Assembly (NCBI RefSeq): GCF_000938305.1
Contig: NZ_JYMT01000003.1
Location: 124,001 to 188,000 of the forward strand
Direction: 5' to 3'
Origin: Bradyrhizobium sp. LTSP885
Lineage (GTDB): Bacteria > Pseudomonadota > Alphaproteobacteria > Rhizobiales > Xanthobacteraceae
DNA: 64,000 bases
The position numbers and the translations under genes are program-made. Position 1 is the first letter of the stretch. Each line of letters starts with the position of its first letter. Positions 38,182-46,236 of the stretch are shown one piece after another. The notes below the pieces were generated by a model. That model did no database searches and was not told where the DNA came from. It worked only from the letters and a program-made list of their open reading frames with translations.

Positions 38182-39492
38182 TTGGACTGGATAACCGTCT
38201 GCATCGTCATTGGCTGCCTGCTGGTTTCCGCCTTCTTCTCGGCGAGTGAAACCGCGCTGACGGGCGCCTCGCGCGCCAGCATGTTACGGCTGTCGAAACA
38301 GGGCAACAGCGACGCCACCCTCGTGTCCAGCCTGATGGCCGTGCGCGAGCGAATGATCGGCGCGCTGCTGCTCGGCAACAATATCGCCAATATCGGCGCC
38401 TCCGCGCTCGCAACCGGCATCTTCACCGCATGGTTCGGCGACGTCGGCGTGCTCTACGCCACCGGCGTGATGACGGTGCTGGTGGTGATCTTCGCGGAAG
38501 TGCTGCCCAAGACTGTCGCGATCAACGCGCCGGAGCGGGTGTCGCTCGCCGTGGCGCGGCCGATGCGGCTGACGGTCTTTGTGCTCGGTCCACTCCTGAC
38601 CGTCATCGAGGCCATCGTCCGCGTCCTGATGCGGCTGCTCGGCATCAAGATCGGTGCGTATCAGGCGATTCTGTCGCCCACCGAACGACTGCGCGGTGCG
38701 GTCGACCTGCTGCATCACGAGGGCAAGGTCGAGAAGCAGGACCGCGACATGCTCGGCGGCCTCCTCGACCTGAGCGAGCTGCAGGTCTCGGACGTCATGG
38801 TCCACCGCACCGAAATGACCACGGTCAATGCCGACCTGCCGCCGGAGGAACTGGTGCGCGAGGTGCTGGCGAGCGAATACACCCGCATCCCGCTGTGGCG
38901 GGAGAAGCCGGAGAACATCGTCGGCGTGCTGCACGCCAAGGATTTGCTGCGCGCCATCCGCGCCAACGAAGGCGACATGTCGGGGATCGATGCCTCGGCG
39001 ATCGCGCTGCCGCCCTGGTTCGTGCCGGAGATGCGCCCGGTTTCCGAGCAGTTGAAGGCGTTCCGCCGCCGCAAGACCCACTTCGCCCTCGTTGTCGACG
39101 AATATGGCGAGGTCGAAGGCATGGTGACGCTGGAGGACATCCTGGAGGAGATCGTCGGCGACATCTCCGACGAGCATGACGTCGTCGTGGCCGGCGTACG
39201 CGCCCAGCCCGACGGCTCGGTCGTGGTCGACGGCTCGGTTCCGATCCGCGATCTCAACCGCGCGATGGACTGGCGCCTGCCGGACCAGGAGGCGACCACG
39301 GTCGCCGGTCTCGTGATCCACGAGGCGCGGTCGATCCCCGACCGCGGCCAGAGCTTCACCTTCCACGGTTTCCGCTTCCGCGTGCTCCGCCGCGAGCGCA
39401 ACCGCATCACCGCGTTGCGCATCGTCGCGGTGCCGCGCGAGGGGGCCGAACTCGATGAGAAGAAGCCGAAGCGAGCCGGCACGGCGTTCTAG
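38182..39492 (+). CDS. CNNM/CBS-domain membrane protein (HlyC/CorC family)
   Basis: 436 aa. The N-terminal CNNM transmembrane domain (residues ~1-190) starts with LLVSAFFSASETALTGAS. Two CBS domains follow: VSDVMVHRTEMTTVNADLPP and FALVVDEYGEVEGMVTLEDI. A CorC_HlyC C-terminal domain ends GFRFRVLRRERNRITALRIV. Proposed roles are magnesium or cobalt transport or resistance. The start is an in-frame TTG at 38182; no better ATG precedes the first helix. Confidence 0.9.
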   Translation: MDWITVCIVIGCLLVSAFFSASETALTGASRASMLRLSKQGNSDATLVSSLMAVRERMIGALLLGNNIANIGASALATGIFTAWFGDVGVLYATGVMTVLVVIFAEVLPKTVAINAPERVSLAVARPMRLTVFVLGPLLTVIEAIVRVLMRLLGIKIGAYQAILSPTERLRGAVDLLHHEGKVEKQDRDMLGGLLDLSELQVSDVMVHRTEMTTVNADLPPEELVREVLASEYTRIPLWREKPENIVGVLHAKDLLRAIRANEGDMSGIDASAIALPPWFVPEMRPVSEQLKAFRRRKTHFALVVDEYGEVEGMVTLEDILEEIVGDISDEHDVVVAGVRAQPDGSVVVDGSVPIRDLNRAMDWRLPDQEATTVAGLVIHEARSIPDRGQSFTFHGFRFRVLRRERNRITALRIVAVPREGAELDEKKPKRAGTAF

Positions 39493-39517
39493 TTCAAGCC
39501 ACGTAGTCGATTAGGTC

Positions 39518-39647
39518 CGTCACCCTGAGGGCTGCGAAGCAGCGTCTCGAAGGGTCGACGGCCACCAGCCGGGCCGTGCATCCTTCGAGACGCGCGAAGA
39601 CGCGCTCCTCCAGCGACAAAGGCGAAGCCTTTGCGCGGGGATGACGG
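39518..39647. repeat. Palindromic intergenic repeat, CCGTCACCCTGAGG type
   Basis: Contains CGTCTCGAAGGGTCGACGGCC paired with TGCATCCTTCGAGACGCGCG, plus a terminal AAAGGCGAAGCCTTT hairpin and GGGATGACGGG. It lies between the CorC-like gene and the convergent hypothetical gene. Confidence 0.7.
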
Positions 39648-39667
39648 GTCTGATAGGCGAGCCAGTG

Positions 39668-40111
39668 CTACTCGATGTCGATCGAGACGCCCGAGAGCTT
39701 CCATGCGCCGTCGGAGGGGAAGAAGCCGAGCTGATACTTCACCTGCTTGGGCGTGGTGTCGAAATGGCCCTTCAACTGCAGCACGCCCTTCTCATCGATC
39801 TTGGCGTCCTCGTCGAGAATGATCGGCTTGGCGACGACGGCATCGAACACCGCGTGCTTGTCGACCAGATCCTTGAAGATTGTCTTCAACTTGTCCGGCG
39901 GAAACTGGTCGTGGAACGGCTTTGAGATCTTGGCGTGGAACACGGTGAAATTGTCTGATGCCACCGCATCGTTCAGCGATACCAGGATGCTCTTGATCAA
40001 CACTTCCTGAACAAAGGGGCTCGGCATGTCCAGCGCCGAGGCCGGAAGGGTTGCGGGTATCAGCAGCAGGCCGGCGGCAGCGATCGACCGGAAGCGTGCC
40101 CAACGGATCAT
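39668..40111 (-). CDS. Secreted hypothetical protein
   Basis: 147 aa from ATG 40111. Signal peptide IAAAGLLLIPATLPASA, then an alpha+beta domain: PSPFVQEVLIKSILVSLNDA, KISKPFHDQFPPDKLKTIFK and GHFDTTPKQVKYQLGFFPSD. The last strand GAWKLSGVSIDIE resembles lipid- or ligand-binding periplasmic domains, but I recognise no named family. Three tandem 15-base repeats lie at its 5' end and offer extra in-frame ATGs upstream (40144, 40141), which would only lengthen the N-terminus. Confidence 0.75.
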   Translation of the reverse strand: MIRWARFRSIAAAGLLLIPATLPASALDMPSPFVQEVLIKSILVSLNDAVASDNFTVFHAKISKPFHDQFPPDKLKTIFKDLVDKHAVFDAVVAKPIILDEDAKIDEKGVLQLKGHFDTTPKQVKYQLGFFPSDGAWKLSGVSIDIE

Positions 40112-40154
40112 CAAACGAGGGATTATCAAGCGAGGGATCATCAAGCGGCCCCAT
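40110..40154. repeat. Three tandem 15-bp repeats at a gene start
   Basis: Units ATCAAACGAGGGATT, ATCAAGCGAGGGATC and ATCAAGCGGCCCCATC-like. They are in frame with the minus-strand gene and translate as repeats of (M/I)IPRL. They multiply the possible start codons. Confidence 0.75.
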
Positions 40155-40268
40155 CAAATCGGTGGCGACGTGATCCAAAACCGACCGCCCTTGTGGAGCG
40201 GGTCCATCGCCGGTGGCATCTCATCTCAATAGATCAAAACCGCTGCGGCGTCTTGAGGCAGGCGCGAA

Positions 40269-40544
40269 CTAGCCCCGCTTTTCCCCGGGTGCGTGTGCAT
40301 GGATTGCCAGCGCGTGCACGGAGCCGGCGAGTTCCTGCGTCAGCGTCGTATTTATCATGCGGTGACGTTCGATCCGGGTCTTCCCTTCGAAGGCCAGCGA
40401 CACAATATATAGCCGAAAGTGCGTCTCGCCGCCCGGCCTGTGGCCGGCGTGGCCCTCATGCAGATGTGACTCATCGACGACGTCGAGGCTTTCCGGCGAG
40501 AAAGCTTCACGCAACTTGTTTATGATAGCGTCTTTGGTGCTCAT
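40269..40544 (-). CDS. BolA-family protein
   Basis: 91 aa. It contains KLREAFSPESLDVVDESHLH, GETHFRLYIVSLAFEGKTR and RHRMINTTLTQELAGSVHAL, the full BolA fold with the conserved His residues. BolA proteins bind [2Fe-2S] with monothiol glutaredoxins and influence iron and cell-shape regulation. ATG 40544 is preferred; a longer in-frame start lacks similarity. Divergent from the J-domain gene with a 108-base gap. Confidence 0.92.
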   Translation of the reverse strand: MSTKDAIINKLREAFSPESLDVVDESHLHEGHAGHRPGGETHFRLYIVSLAFEGKTRIERHRMINTTLTQELAGSVHALAIHAHAPGEKRG

Positions 40545-40652
40545 GTTGGCGGCATTACGTTCGCGACGGCTTTTCGTCAATGGTGCAGCGGGAAACGAGG
40601 TCTGCGCAATGTCAAGACTTGAAGAATTGTGCATTGCGTAGTCAAAGAGAGC

Positions 40653-41294
40653 ATGGCGATCGATTCATCCAAATTCTTCGACTCCATTCGCATCAAGCCG
40701 ACCAAGGTGAGTGCGAAGCGTCAGGCGCAGGCCGGCGCAGAGGCGGTCGCTTGCGAGTGGGCAGGGTGCCAGAACAAGGGCGCGCATCGCGCCCCGAAGG
40801 GCCGTGAGAACTCGCGCGAGTACTGGCACTTCTGTCTCGATCACGTCCGCGAGTACAACCAGTCCTACAACTTCTTCCAGGGCATGAATCCGGACGACGT
40901 CGCGCGCTACCAGAAGGATGCGCTGACCGGCCATCGTCCGACCTGGAAGATGGGGGCCAATGGCGCCAAGAAGGGCGAAGGCGATATCGAGGCCGGGTCC
41001 GATCCGTTCCACATGTTCTCCGAGCTCAACGGCCGCGGCCGTTGGCGGCCCGGTCCGGGTGGCGCGCAGGAGCCCAAGCCGGAAGTGCGCAAGGTCATGA
41101 ACGCCGAGCGCAAGGCGTTGCAGGTGATGGGGCTCGGCGCCGGCGCGACGCTCGACGTCGTCAAGGCGAAATATAAGGCGCTGGTCAAGCAGCACCATCC
41201 CGACGCCAATGGCGGCGACCGCTCCACCGAGGATCGCCTGATCGAGATCATCAAGGCGTATAATTACCTGAAGACCGTGGTGCGCGAGGCCTGA
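40653..41294 (+). CDS. J-domain (DnaJ-like) protein
   Basis: 213 aa. The N-terminal part has the cysteine-containing CEWAGCQNKGAHRAPKGREN and FCLDHVREYNQSYNFFQGM, a conserved Rhizobiales module. The C-terminal J domain holds LVKQHHPDANGGD with an HPD motif, the Hsp70-stimulating site. Unlike DnaJ, the J domain is at the C-terminus and no zinc-finger core follows. It likely acts as a specialised co-chaperone; partner unknown. Start ATG 40653 follows AAAGAGAGC. Confidence 0.9.
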   Translation: MAIDSSKFFDSIRIKPTKVSAKRQAQAGAEAVACEWAGCQNKGAHRAPKGRENSREYWHFCLDHVREYNQSYNFFQGMNPDDVARYQKDALTGHRPTWKMGANGAKKGEGDIEAGSDPFHMFSELNGRGRWRPGPGGAQEPKPEVRKVMNAERKALQVMGLGAGATLDVVKAKYKALVKQHHPDANGGDRSTEDRLIEIIKAYNYLKTVVREA

Positions 41295-41306
41295 TCTCTC
41301 GCTGTC

Positions 41307-41425
41307 GTCGCCCCTGCGAAAGCAGGGGCCCATAACCACCGGCAGCTATTGCTCACACGAGATGTCTGCCCGATCGCCCGATTGATGGGCCGCGGCGTAT
41401 GGGTCCCTGCTTTCGCAGGGACGAC
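41307..41425. repeat. Inverted pair of hairpin repeats, non-coding (MITE-like)
   Basis: Left copy (41307-41339) differs from the GIY-YIG left repeat at two positions that pair with each other, so the stem becomes GCCCCTGC / GCAGGGGC. Right copy (41397-41425) is inverted with stem GTCCCTGC / GCAGGGAC. The 57 bases between are non-coding. Left and right ends differ outside the hairpin (CCCATAACCACC versus CCCATACGCCGCGGCCC). Confidence 0.85.
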
Positions 41426-41458
41426 GGCGGAGAGTGTGGCTCCGCTGTCGACTTTCAT

Positions 41459-42553
41459 TTAGCTCTTCGGCATTACCCCGACATAGGACGAACTCGGCCG
41501 GATCAGCCGTCCGGTGCGCTGCTGTTCCCTGGCGTGCGCGGTCCAGCCGGCGGCGCGGGCTGTCGCGAAGATCGGCGTGAAGGCCTGCCGTGGGATCGCC
41601 AGCGCGTCGAGCAGGATCGCGGTGAAGAACTCGACATTGGTCTCGAGCGGCCGGTCCGGATTCTTCCGCCGCAGTGCTGCGCGGATATAGGCCTCGACCT
41701 CGCCGGCAAAAGGAAGGTCGGCACCGTCGGTCTCGAGACGCTCGATCGCAACCTTCAGCACATCGGCGCGCGGGTCGCGCACGCGATAGACGCGATGGCC
41801 AAACCCCATCAGCCGTTCGCCCCGCGCCAGCGCGTCGTCGACCCAGGGCTTGATCCGCTCACGCGTGCCGATCGCATCGAGCATTTCCAGCACCGGCTCC
41901 GGCGCGCCGCCATGCAGCGGACCCGTCAGCGCGCAATAGCCGCCAGTGACGGCAGCGAACAGGTCTGCCTGGGTCGACGCGATCACCCGCGTGGTGAAGG
42001 TCGAGGCGTTCATGCCGTGATCGCAGACCGTGACGAAATAGGCATCCAGCGCGGCGACCTCGCGCGGCTCGACCTTGAGGCCCCGCAGCATGCGCAGCGT
42101 ATCGGCGGCGTGGCTGATATTTGCATCCGGCGCGATCGGATCGTGTCCCTTGGCGCGCTGCACCAGGGCACCCGCGATCACCGGGAAGGCGCCGACGATG
42201 GTCGCCTCATGCTCGAGCCCGTTCTCGCCGCGCAGTCCGGCGATCGCGGCGCGGAAACCGTCGACGATCGACATGCCGCGCGTCGCCGGCAGCAAATCCG
42301 GCAGGCGCGCAAACGCCCGTTCGCGGGCAGCGCCGAGGCTGGCGCGAACATTGGCCTCGCTCAGCGTCGTCCCGGTGCCGCCGTTCCAGAGCCGCGCGGT
42401 GACGCCCTCGAAGCCGGATTTGCCCGCGAGGTCGGCGACGTGCTCGCCGGCGATGATGAGCTCGCCGCGCTCGCCGTCGACATGGCTCAACACGGTCTCG
42501 GCGGCGGGAACGCCGTCCAGACCGATCTGGCTCTTGGTGAGAAGCATGTTCAT
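41459..42553 (-). CDS. Citrate synthase-family protein, catalytic Asp replaced by Glu
   Basis: 364 aa from ATG 42553. Two conserved histidines are present: H214 in GPLHGGAP and H253 in GFGHRVYR. The usual active-site Asp of NVDF is Glu (E308 in NVEFFTA). The end PSSSYVG is typical of the citrate/methylcitrate synthase group. Whether it makes citrate, methylcitrate or something else is open. It is divergent from the HTH-citrate synthase gene with only 76 bases between, so the two are probably co-regulated. Confidence 0.85.
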   Translation of the reverse strand: MNMLLTKSQIGLDGVPAAETVLSHVDGERGELIIAGEHVADLAGKSGFEGVTARLWNGGTGTTLSEANVRASLGAARERAFARLPDLLPATRGMSIVDGFRAAIAGLRGENGLEHEATIVGAFPVIAGALVQRAKGHDPIAPDANISHAADTLRMLRGLKVEPREVAALDAYFVTVCDHGMNASTFTTRVIASTQADLFAAVTGGYCALTGPLHGGAPEPVLEMLDAIGTRERIKPWVDDALARGERLMGFGHRVYRVRDPRADVLKVAIERLETDGADLPFAGEVEAYIRAALRRKNPDRPLETNVEFFTAILLDALAIPRQAFTPIFATARAAGWTAHAREQQRTGRLIRPSSSYVGVMPKS

Positions 42554-42611
42554 GGCCCGATCTCCTGTTTCACATCTGGAAAGATCGGGCCTCTCGACGA
42601 GTTGATCAATC

Positions 42612-42628
42612 TTGATTATATAAATCAA
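42612..42628. promoter_or_regulatory. Palindromic operator overlapping a -10 box
   Basis: TTGATTATATAAATCAA has 6-base arms TTGATT/AATCAA; a second dyad, TTGATCAA, lies at 42602-42609. The palindrome ends one base before the HTH-citrate synthase ATG. A TATAAA on the plus strand and TATAAT on the minus strand lie inside it, so binding would block both promoters. Confidence 0.7.
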
Positions 42629-42629
42629 T

Positions 42630-43853
42630 ATGAAAAAATCGCCCGCGCTTTACCTCTCCGCCCCGGAAGCCGCCGCCGAACTCGCGATCTCGCCGGCGAC
42701 CCTTTACGCCTATGTCAGCCGCGGGCTGATCCGCTCCGAGCCGTCGCCGGATTCGCGCAGCCATCGCTACCGCGCCGAAGACATCAGGGGATTGAAGGAG
42801 CGCCGTGCGCCCTCGCCGGAGCCGCGCGGCTTGCGGAATTTCGACGCGGATTTGCCGGTGATGGATTCGGCGATCGCGACCATCACCGAACAGGGGCCGA
42901 TCTATCGCGGTGTGAACTGCGTCGATCTCGCTGAGCGGGACACGCTGGAGCACACCGCGACGCTGTTGTGGGACGTCACCGGCGTCGATCCGTTCGCTCC
43001 GGACAATTGTCCGCACATCTCCGACGAGATGCGCGCGATCGCGGAGGCCGCGCGCCGCGCTGCGCCGATTGACCGGACGGTCGCGGTGCTGGCGCTGGCG
43101 GCGAGCGCCGATCCCGGGGCGTTCACCCGCGCGCCCGACGGCCGCGCGATGGTTGGTGCCCGGATTTTGCGGCTCCTGGTCGCAACCATGCTGAACGCGC
43201 CGACATCGGCAGATCCGCTGCATGAGCAGGTCGCGCGGGTCTGGATATCAGGCAACAAGCACGCGCCCGACCTGATCCGCCGCGCGCTGGTACTGCTCGC
43301 CGATCACGAGCTGAATGCCTCGACCTTCACCGTGCGCTGCGCGGCGTCGACCGGCCTCAATCTCTACGACGCAATCATCGCGGGCCTCGTGGCGCTGAAG
43401 GGCCCGAAGCATGGCGGTGCTGGCGTGCTCGCCTCGCACCTGGTCAGGACGCTGATCGACAATGACGTCGCCCCGGTGATCCGCGAGCGCGTCGCGCTGG
43501 GCGAACGTTTCGCCGGCTTCGGCCACGGCGTCTACAAAAAGGGCGATCCGCGCGCGATTTCGCTGCTCGAGGCACTGACGCGCGCCGGCGCGCCGCGCAA
43601 ATTCACCCGGGAAGTGCCGGAGCGGATCGCGGAAGCGACCGGCGAGTTCGTCAACATCGATTACGCGCTGGCCGTGCTGGTGCACGCTCTGAGAATGCCG
43701 GCGGGCAGCGAGCTGGCGCTGTTTGCGATGGCGCGCTGCGTCGGCTGGATCGCGCATGCCAGCGAACAGCTCCAGCACGGCAAGCTGATCCGGCCCCGTG
43801 CGCGTTATGTCGGCCCGGCGCCCGGCCGCAGTGGAACGACCAACAGCCTCTGA
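42630..43853 (+). CDS. HTH domain fused to citrate synthase-like domain
   Basis: 407 aa. Residues ~7-55 are a MerR/excisionase-like helix-turn-helix: YLSAPEAAAELAISPATLYA, then YVSRGLIRSEPSPDSRSHRY. Residues ~85-395 are a citrate synthase domain that keeps H261 (GPKHGGA), H299 (FGHGVYK) and D344 (NIDYA). It has Gly where the neighbour has Arg after H299. This may be a metabolite-sensing regulator that keeps or recycles catalytic residues. The ATG directly follows a palindrome, and no ribosome site is seen, so translation may be leaderless. Confidence 0.82.
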   Translation: MKKSPALYLSAPEAAAELAISPATLYAYVSRGLIRSEPSPDSRSHRYRAEDIRGLKERRAPSPEPRGLRNFDADLPVMDSAIATITEQGPIYRGVNCVDLAERDTLEHTATLLWDVTGVDPFAPDNCPHISDEMRAIAEAARRAAPIDRTVAVLALAASADPGAFTRAPDGRAMVGARILRLLVATMLNAPTSADPLHEQVARVWISGNKHAPDLIRRALVLLADHELNASTFTVRCAASTGLNLYDAIIAGLVALKGPKHGGAGVLASHLVRTLIDNDVAPVIRERVALGERFAGFGHGVYKKGDPRAISLLEALTRAGAPRKFTREVPERIAEATGEFVNIDYALAVLVHALRMPAGSELALFAMARCVGWIAHASEQLQHGKLIRPRARYVGPAPGRSGTTNSL

Positions 43854-43870
43854 CGGCTATTTTGCGGAGG

Positions 43871-44533
43871 CTATTTCGCAGACTTGGCCGGCTCGATCAG
43901 GCCGCCGCCGTTACGGCGGCGGATGGTCCAGACCGCGAGCGCGAGGATCACGGCACCGCCCGCGACCGCAAACATCCAGAGATGCTTGCCGATATGCTCA
44001 TGATGCGGCAGGCCGGCATAGTCGTGCAACGCGGTCACGGCGAGCACGCCGGGCAGCACATGCGCCGGCGCCCAGAGCAGGATCGCGGGGATATTGATGG
44101 CGTAGAAGCGCGCCGGCGGCATATCGAGCGCGCCTGCCGTGATCGGCACGAAGGCGCGGATCGGCGGCACGAAGCGGGCGAAGAACACTGCGAGCCCGCC
44201 CCAGCGGTTGAAAAAGGCCTCGCTCTGCGCGACCACGCCAGGGTAATTGGACAGCGGCCAGGCCGAGAGAATCTCGCGCTGGCTGCGATGGCCGATCAGG
44301 TAGGCGGTGCCGTCGCCGAGCAACGCACCGGCTGCGGCGGCCGCGAGCACCGGCCACAGCTTCAGTTCGCCGCCGGGCACCAGCGCACTCAGCGCCAGGA
44401 TGATGGTCGAGCCCGGCACCAGCGAGCCGACCACCGGGACCGCTTCCAGCAGCGCGGCGAGGAACAGCGTGAGGTAGGCAAGCCAGGCATGGGCCGAAAC
44501 GAACGCGATCAAGGGGTCAAGGAAAGAAGTCAC
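43871..44533 (-). CDS. DedA-family membrane protein
   Basis: 220 aa from GTG 44533, which has ACAGGA seven bases upstream. The DedA core is visible: FLAALLEAVPVVGSLVPGST, LLGDGTAYLIGHRSQREI and FFARFVPPIRAFVPITAGAL. DedA proteins act in membrane lipid recycling (undecaprenyl-phosphate or phospholipid flipping) and support the proton motive force. Convergent with the HTH-citrate synthase gene, 17 bases away. A longer frame up to 44785 has no similarity. Confidence 0.9.
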   Translation of the reverse strand: MTSFLDPLIAFVSAHAWLAYLTLFLAALLEAVPVVGSLVPGSTIILALSALVPGGELKLWPVLAAAAAGALLGDGTAYLIGHRSQREILSAWPLSNYPGVVAQSEAFFNRWGGLAVFFARFVPPIRAFVPITAGALDMPPARFYAINIPAILLWAPAHVLPGVLAVTALHDYAGLPHHEHIGKHLWMFAVAGGAVILALAVWTIRRRNGGGLIEPAKSAK

Positions 44534-44823
44534 AAAAATCCTGTGTGGCGGTGGCGCGATTGCAGACCTAACAACTCCCCGCCGGGGTGAAAAGTGCCAA
44601 GCGGGGAGGTCTCTGGGACGGAGCGGCGAAAGTACGGCGTGATTTGCAGGGCAGCCTTCCAAAAACCGAGGTCCGCCCCTATCTTCATGATTGAACAACG
44701 GAACTTTGATTAGCCCGCGGGCTTCTGCCAGCCGTTGCTCTCTGCTAGGCTTATGCTTAGCACCCAATCCGTAGCCAAACGACAAATCTGGTTTCGGGAA
44801 ACGCCCGGGACCTCGGAGGATGA

Positions 44824-45822
44824 ATGACGACCGCCGTCCAGACCAAAGCGCAGGAACCCGTCGGTTTGCCCGACATGAAGGTGTCGGTTCGGCAGGTCTT
44901 CGGGATCGATACCGACCTGGAAGTTCCCGCTTATTCCGAAGTCGATCCGCACGTGCCGGACATCGATAGCGATTATCGCTTCGACCGCGCCACCACGCTC
45001 GCCATCCTTGCCGGTTTCTCCAGGAACCGCCGCGTGATGGTCACCGGCTATCATGGCACCGGCAAGTCGACCCACATCGAGCAGGTCGCGGCGCGCCTCA
45101 ACTGGCCCTGCGTGCGCGTCAACCTCGACAGCCACATCAGCCGTATCGATCTCGTCGGCAAGGACGCGATCGTGGTCAAGGAGGGCAAGCAGGTCACCGA
45201 ATTCCGCGACGGCATCCTGCCCTGGGCGCTGCAGCACAACATCGCGCTGGTGTTCGACGAATACGACGCCGGCCGCCCCGACGTGATGTTCGTGATCCAG
45301 CGCGTGCTGGAAGTCTCGGGCCGGCTCACCCTGCTCGACCAGAACAAGGTAATCAAGCCGCACCCGGCGTTCCGCCTGTTCTCGACCGCCAACACGGTCG
45401 GTCTCGGCGACACCTCGGGCCTCTATCACGGCACCCAGCAGATCAACCAGGGCCAGATGGACCGCTGGTCGATCGTCACCTCGCTGAACTACCTCGCCCA
45501 TGACGAGGAAGTCGAGATCGTGCTGGCGAAGGCGCATCATTACCGCACGCAGGAAGGCCGCGACATCGTCAACAAGATGGTGCGGCTGGCCGATCTCACC
45601 CGCAACGCCTTCGCCAATGGCGATTTGTCGACGGTGATGAGCCCACGCACGGTGATCACCTGGGCGGAGAACGCCGACATCTTCAACGACATCGGCTTCG
45701 CGTTCCGCGTCACCTTCCTCAACAAGTGCGACGAACTGGAACGGCCGCTGGTCGCCGAGTTCTACCAGCGCTGCTTCAACGTCGAGCTGCCGGAATCCTC
45801 CGTCAACGTGGCGCTCAGCTAG
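44824..45822 (+). CDS. cobS: Aerobic cobaltochelatase subunit CobS
   Basis: 332-aa AAA+ ATPase of the late-insertion B12 pathway. Walker A is [16 protein letters not shown] (about residue 75), Walker B is [14 protein letters not shown] (about 141), and the sensor region is [17 protein letters not shown]. With CobT and CobN it inserts cobalt into hydrogenobyrinate a,c-diamide. It leads the cobS-GNAT-cobT run; ATG 44824 is preceded by GGAGGATGA. Confidence 0.96.
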   Translation: MTTAVQTKAQEPVGLPDMKVSVRQVFGIDTDLEVPAYSEVDPHVPDIDSDYRFDRATTLAILAGFSRNRRVMVTGYHGTGKSTHIEQVAARLNWPCVRVNLDSHISRIDLVGKDAIVVKEGKQVTEFRDGILPWALQHNIALVFDEYDAGRPDVMFVIQRVLEVSGRLTLLDQNKVIKPHPAFRLFSTANTVGLGDTSGLYHGTQQINQGQMDRWSIVTSLNYLAHDEEVEIVLAKAHHYRTQEGRDIVNKMVRLADLTRNAFANGDLSTVMSPRTVITWAENADIFNDIGFAFRVTFLNKCDELERPLVAEFYQRCFNVELPESSVNVALS

Positions 45823-45825
45823 CCC

Positions 45826-46236
45826 ATGCCGAAAATCTCCGTCGAGCGCACACTGACCCAGACGAAGAAGGCGGTGCTCGGCGGATTGGGCCGTTACAAT
45901 GACGAGAAGATGGGGAAGCAGAAATACAAGCGCTTCGCCATCTCGCTGCGCGAAGGCAACGAGATCGTCGGCGGCATCATCGGCGAACTGTGGACCGCGG
46001 TGTTGTTCATCCAGTACTTCTGGATGGATCAGAAGTTTCGCAAGAAGGGTCTTGGCGGGAAACTGATCAAGGCGATCGAGGACGAGGCGCGGCGCTTTGG
46101 GGCTGTTCGTGCCTATGTCGACACAATGAGTTTCCAGGCGCCGGGTTTCTACCGCGCCAACGGCTATGAAGAGTTTGGCTCGATTGAGGGGTATCCCGGC
46201 GGCGTCACGCGCCACTGGCTTACGAAATCGCTATGA
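45826..46236 (+). CDS. GNAT-family N-acetyltransferase
   Basis: 136 aa. The acetyl-CoA-binding loop reads [17 protein letters not shown], and the last strands are [20 protein letters not shown]. Substrate unknown. It sits 3 bases after cobS and overlaps cobT by four, so it is made with the chelatase. Whether it acts on a corrinoid or on chelatase protein is a guess. Confidence 0.85.
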   Translation: MPKISVERTLTQTKKAVLGGLGRYNDEKMGKQKYKRFAISLREGNEIVGGIIGELWTAVLFIQYFWMDQKFRKKGLGGKLIKAIEDEARRFGAVRAYVDTMSFQAPGFYRANGYEEFGSIEGYPGGVTRHWLTKSL

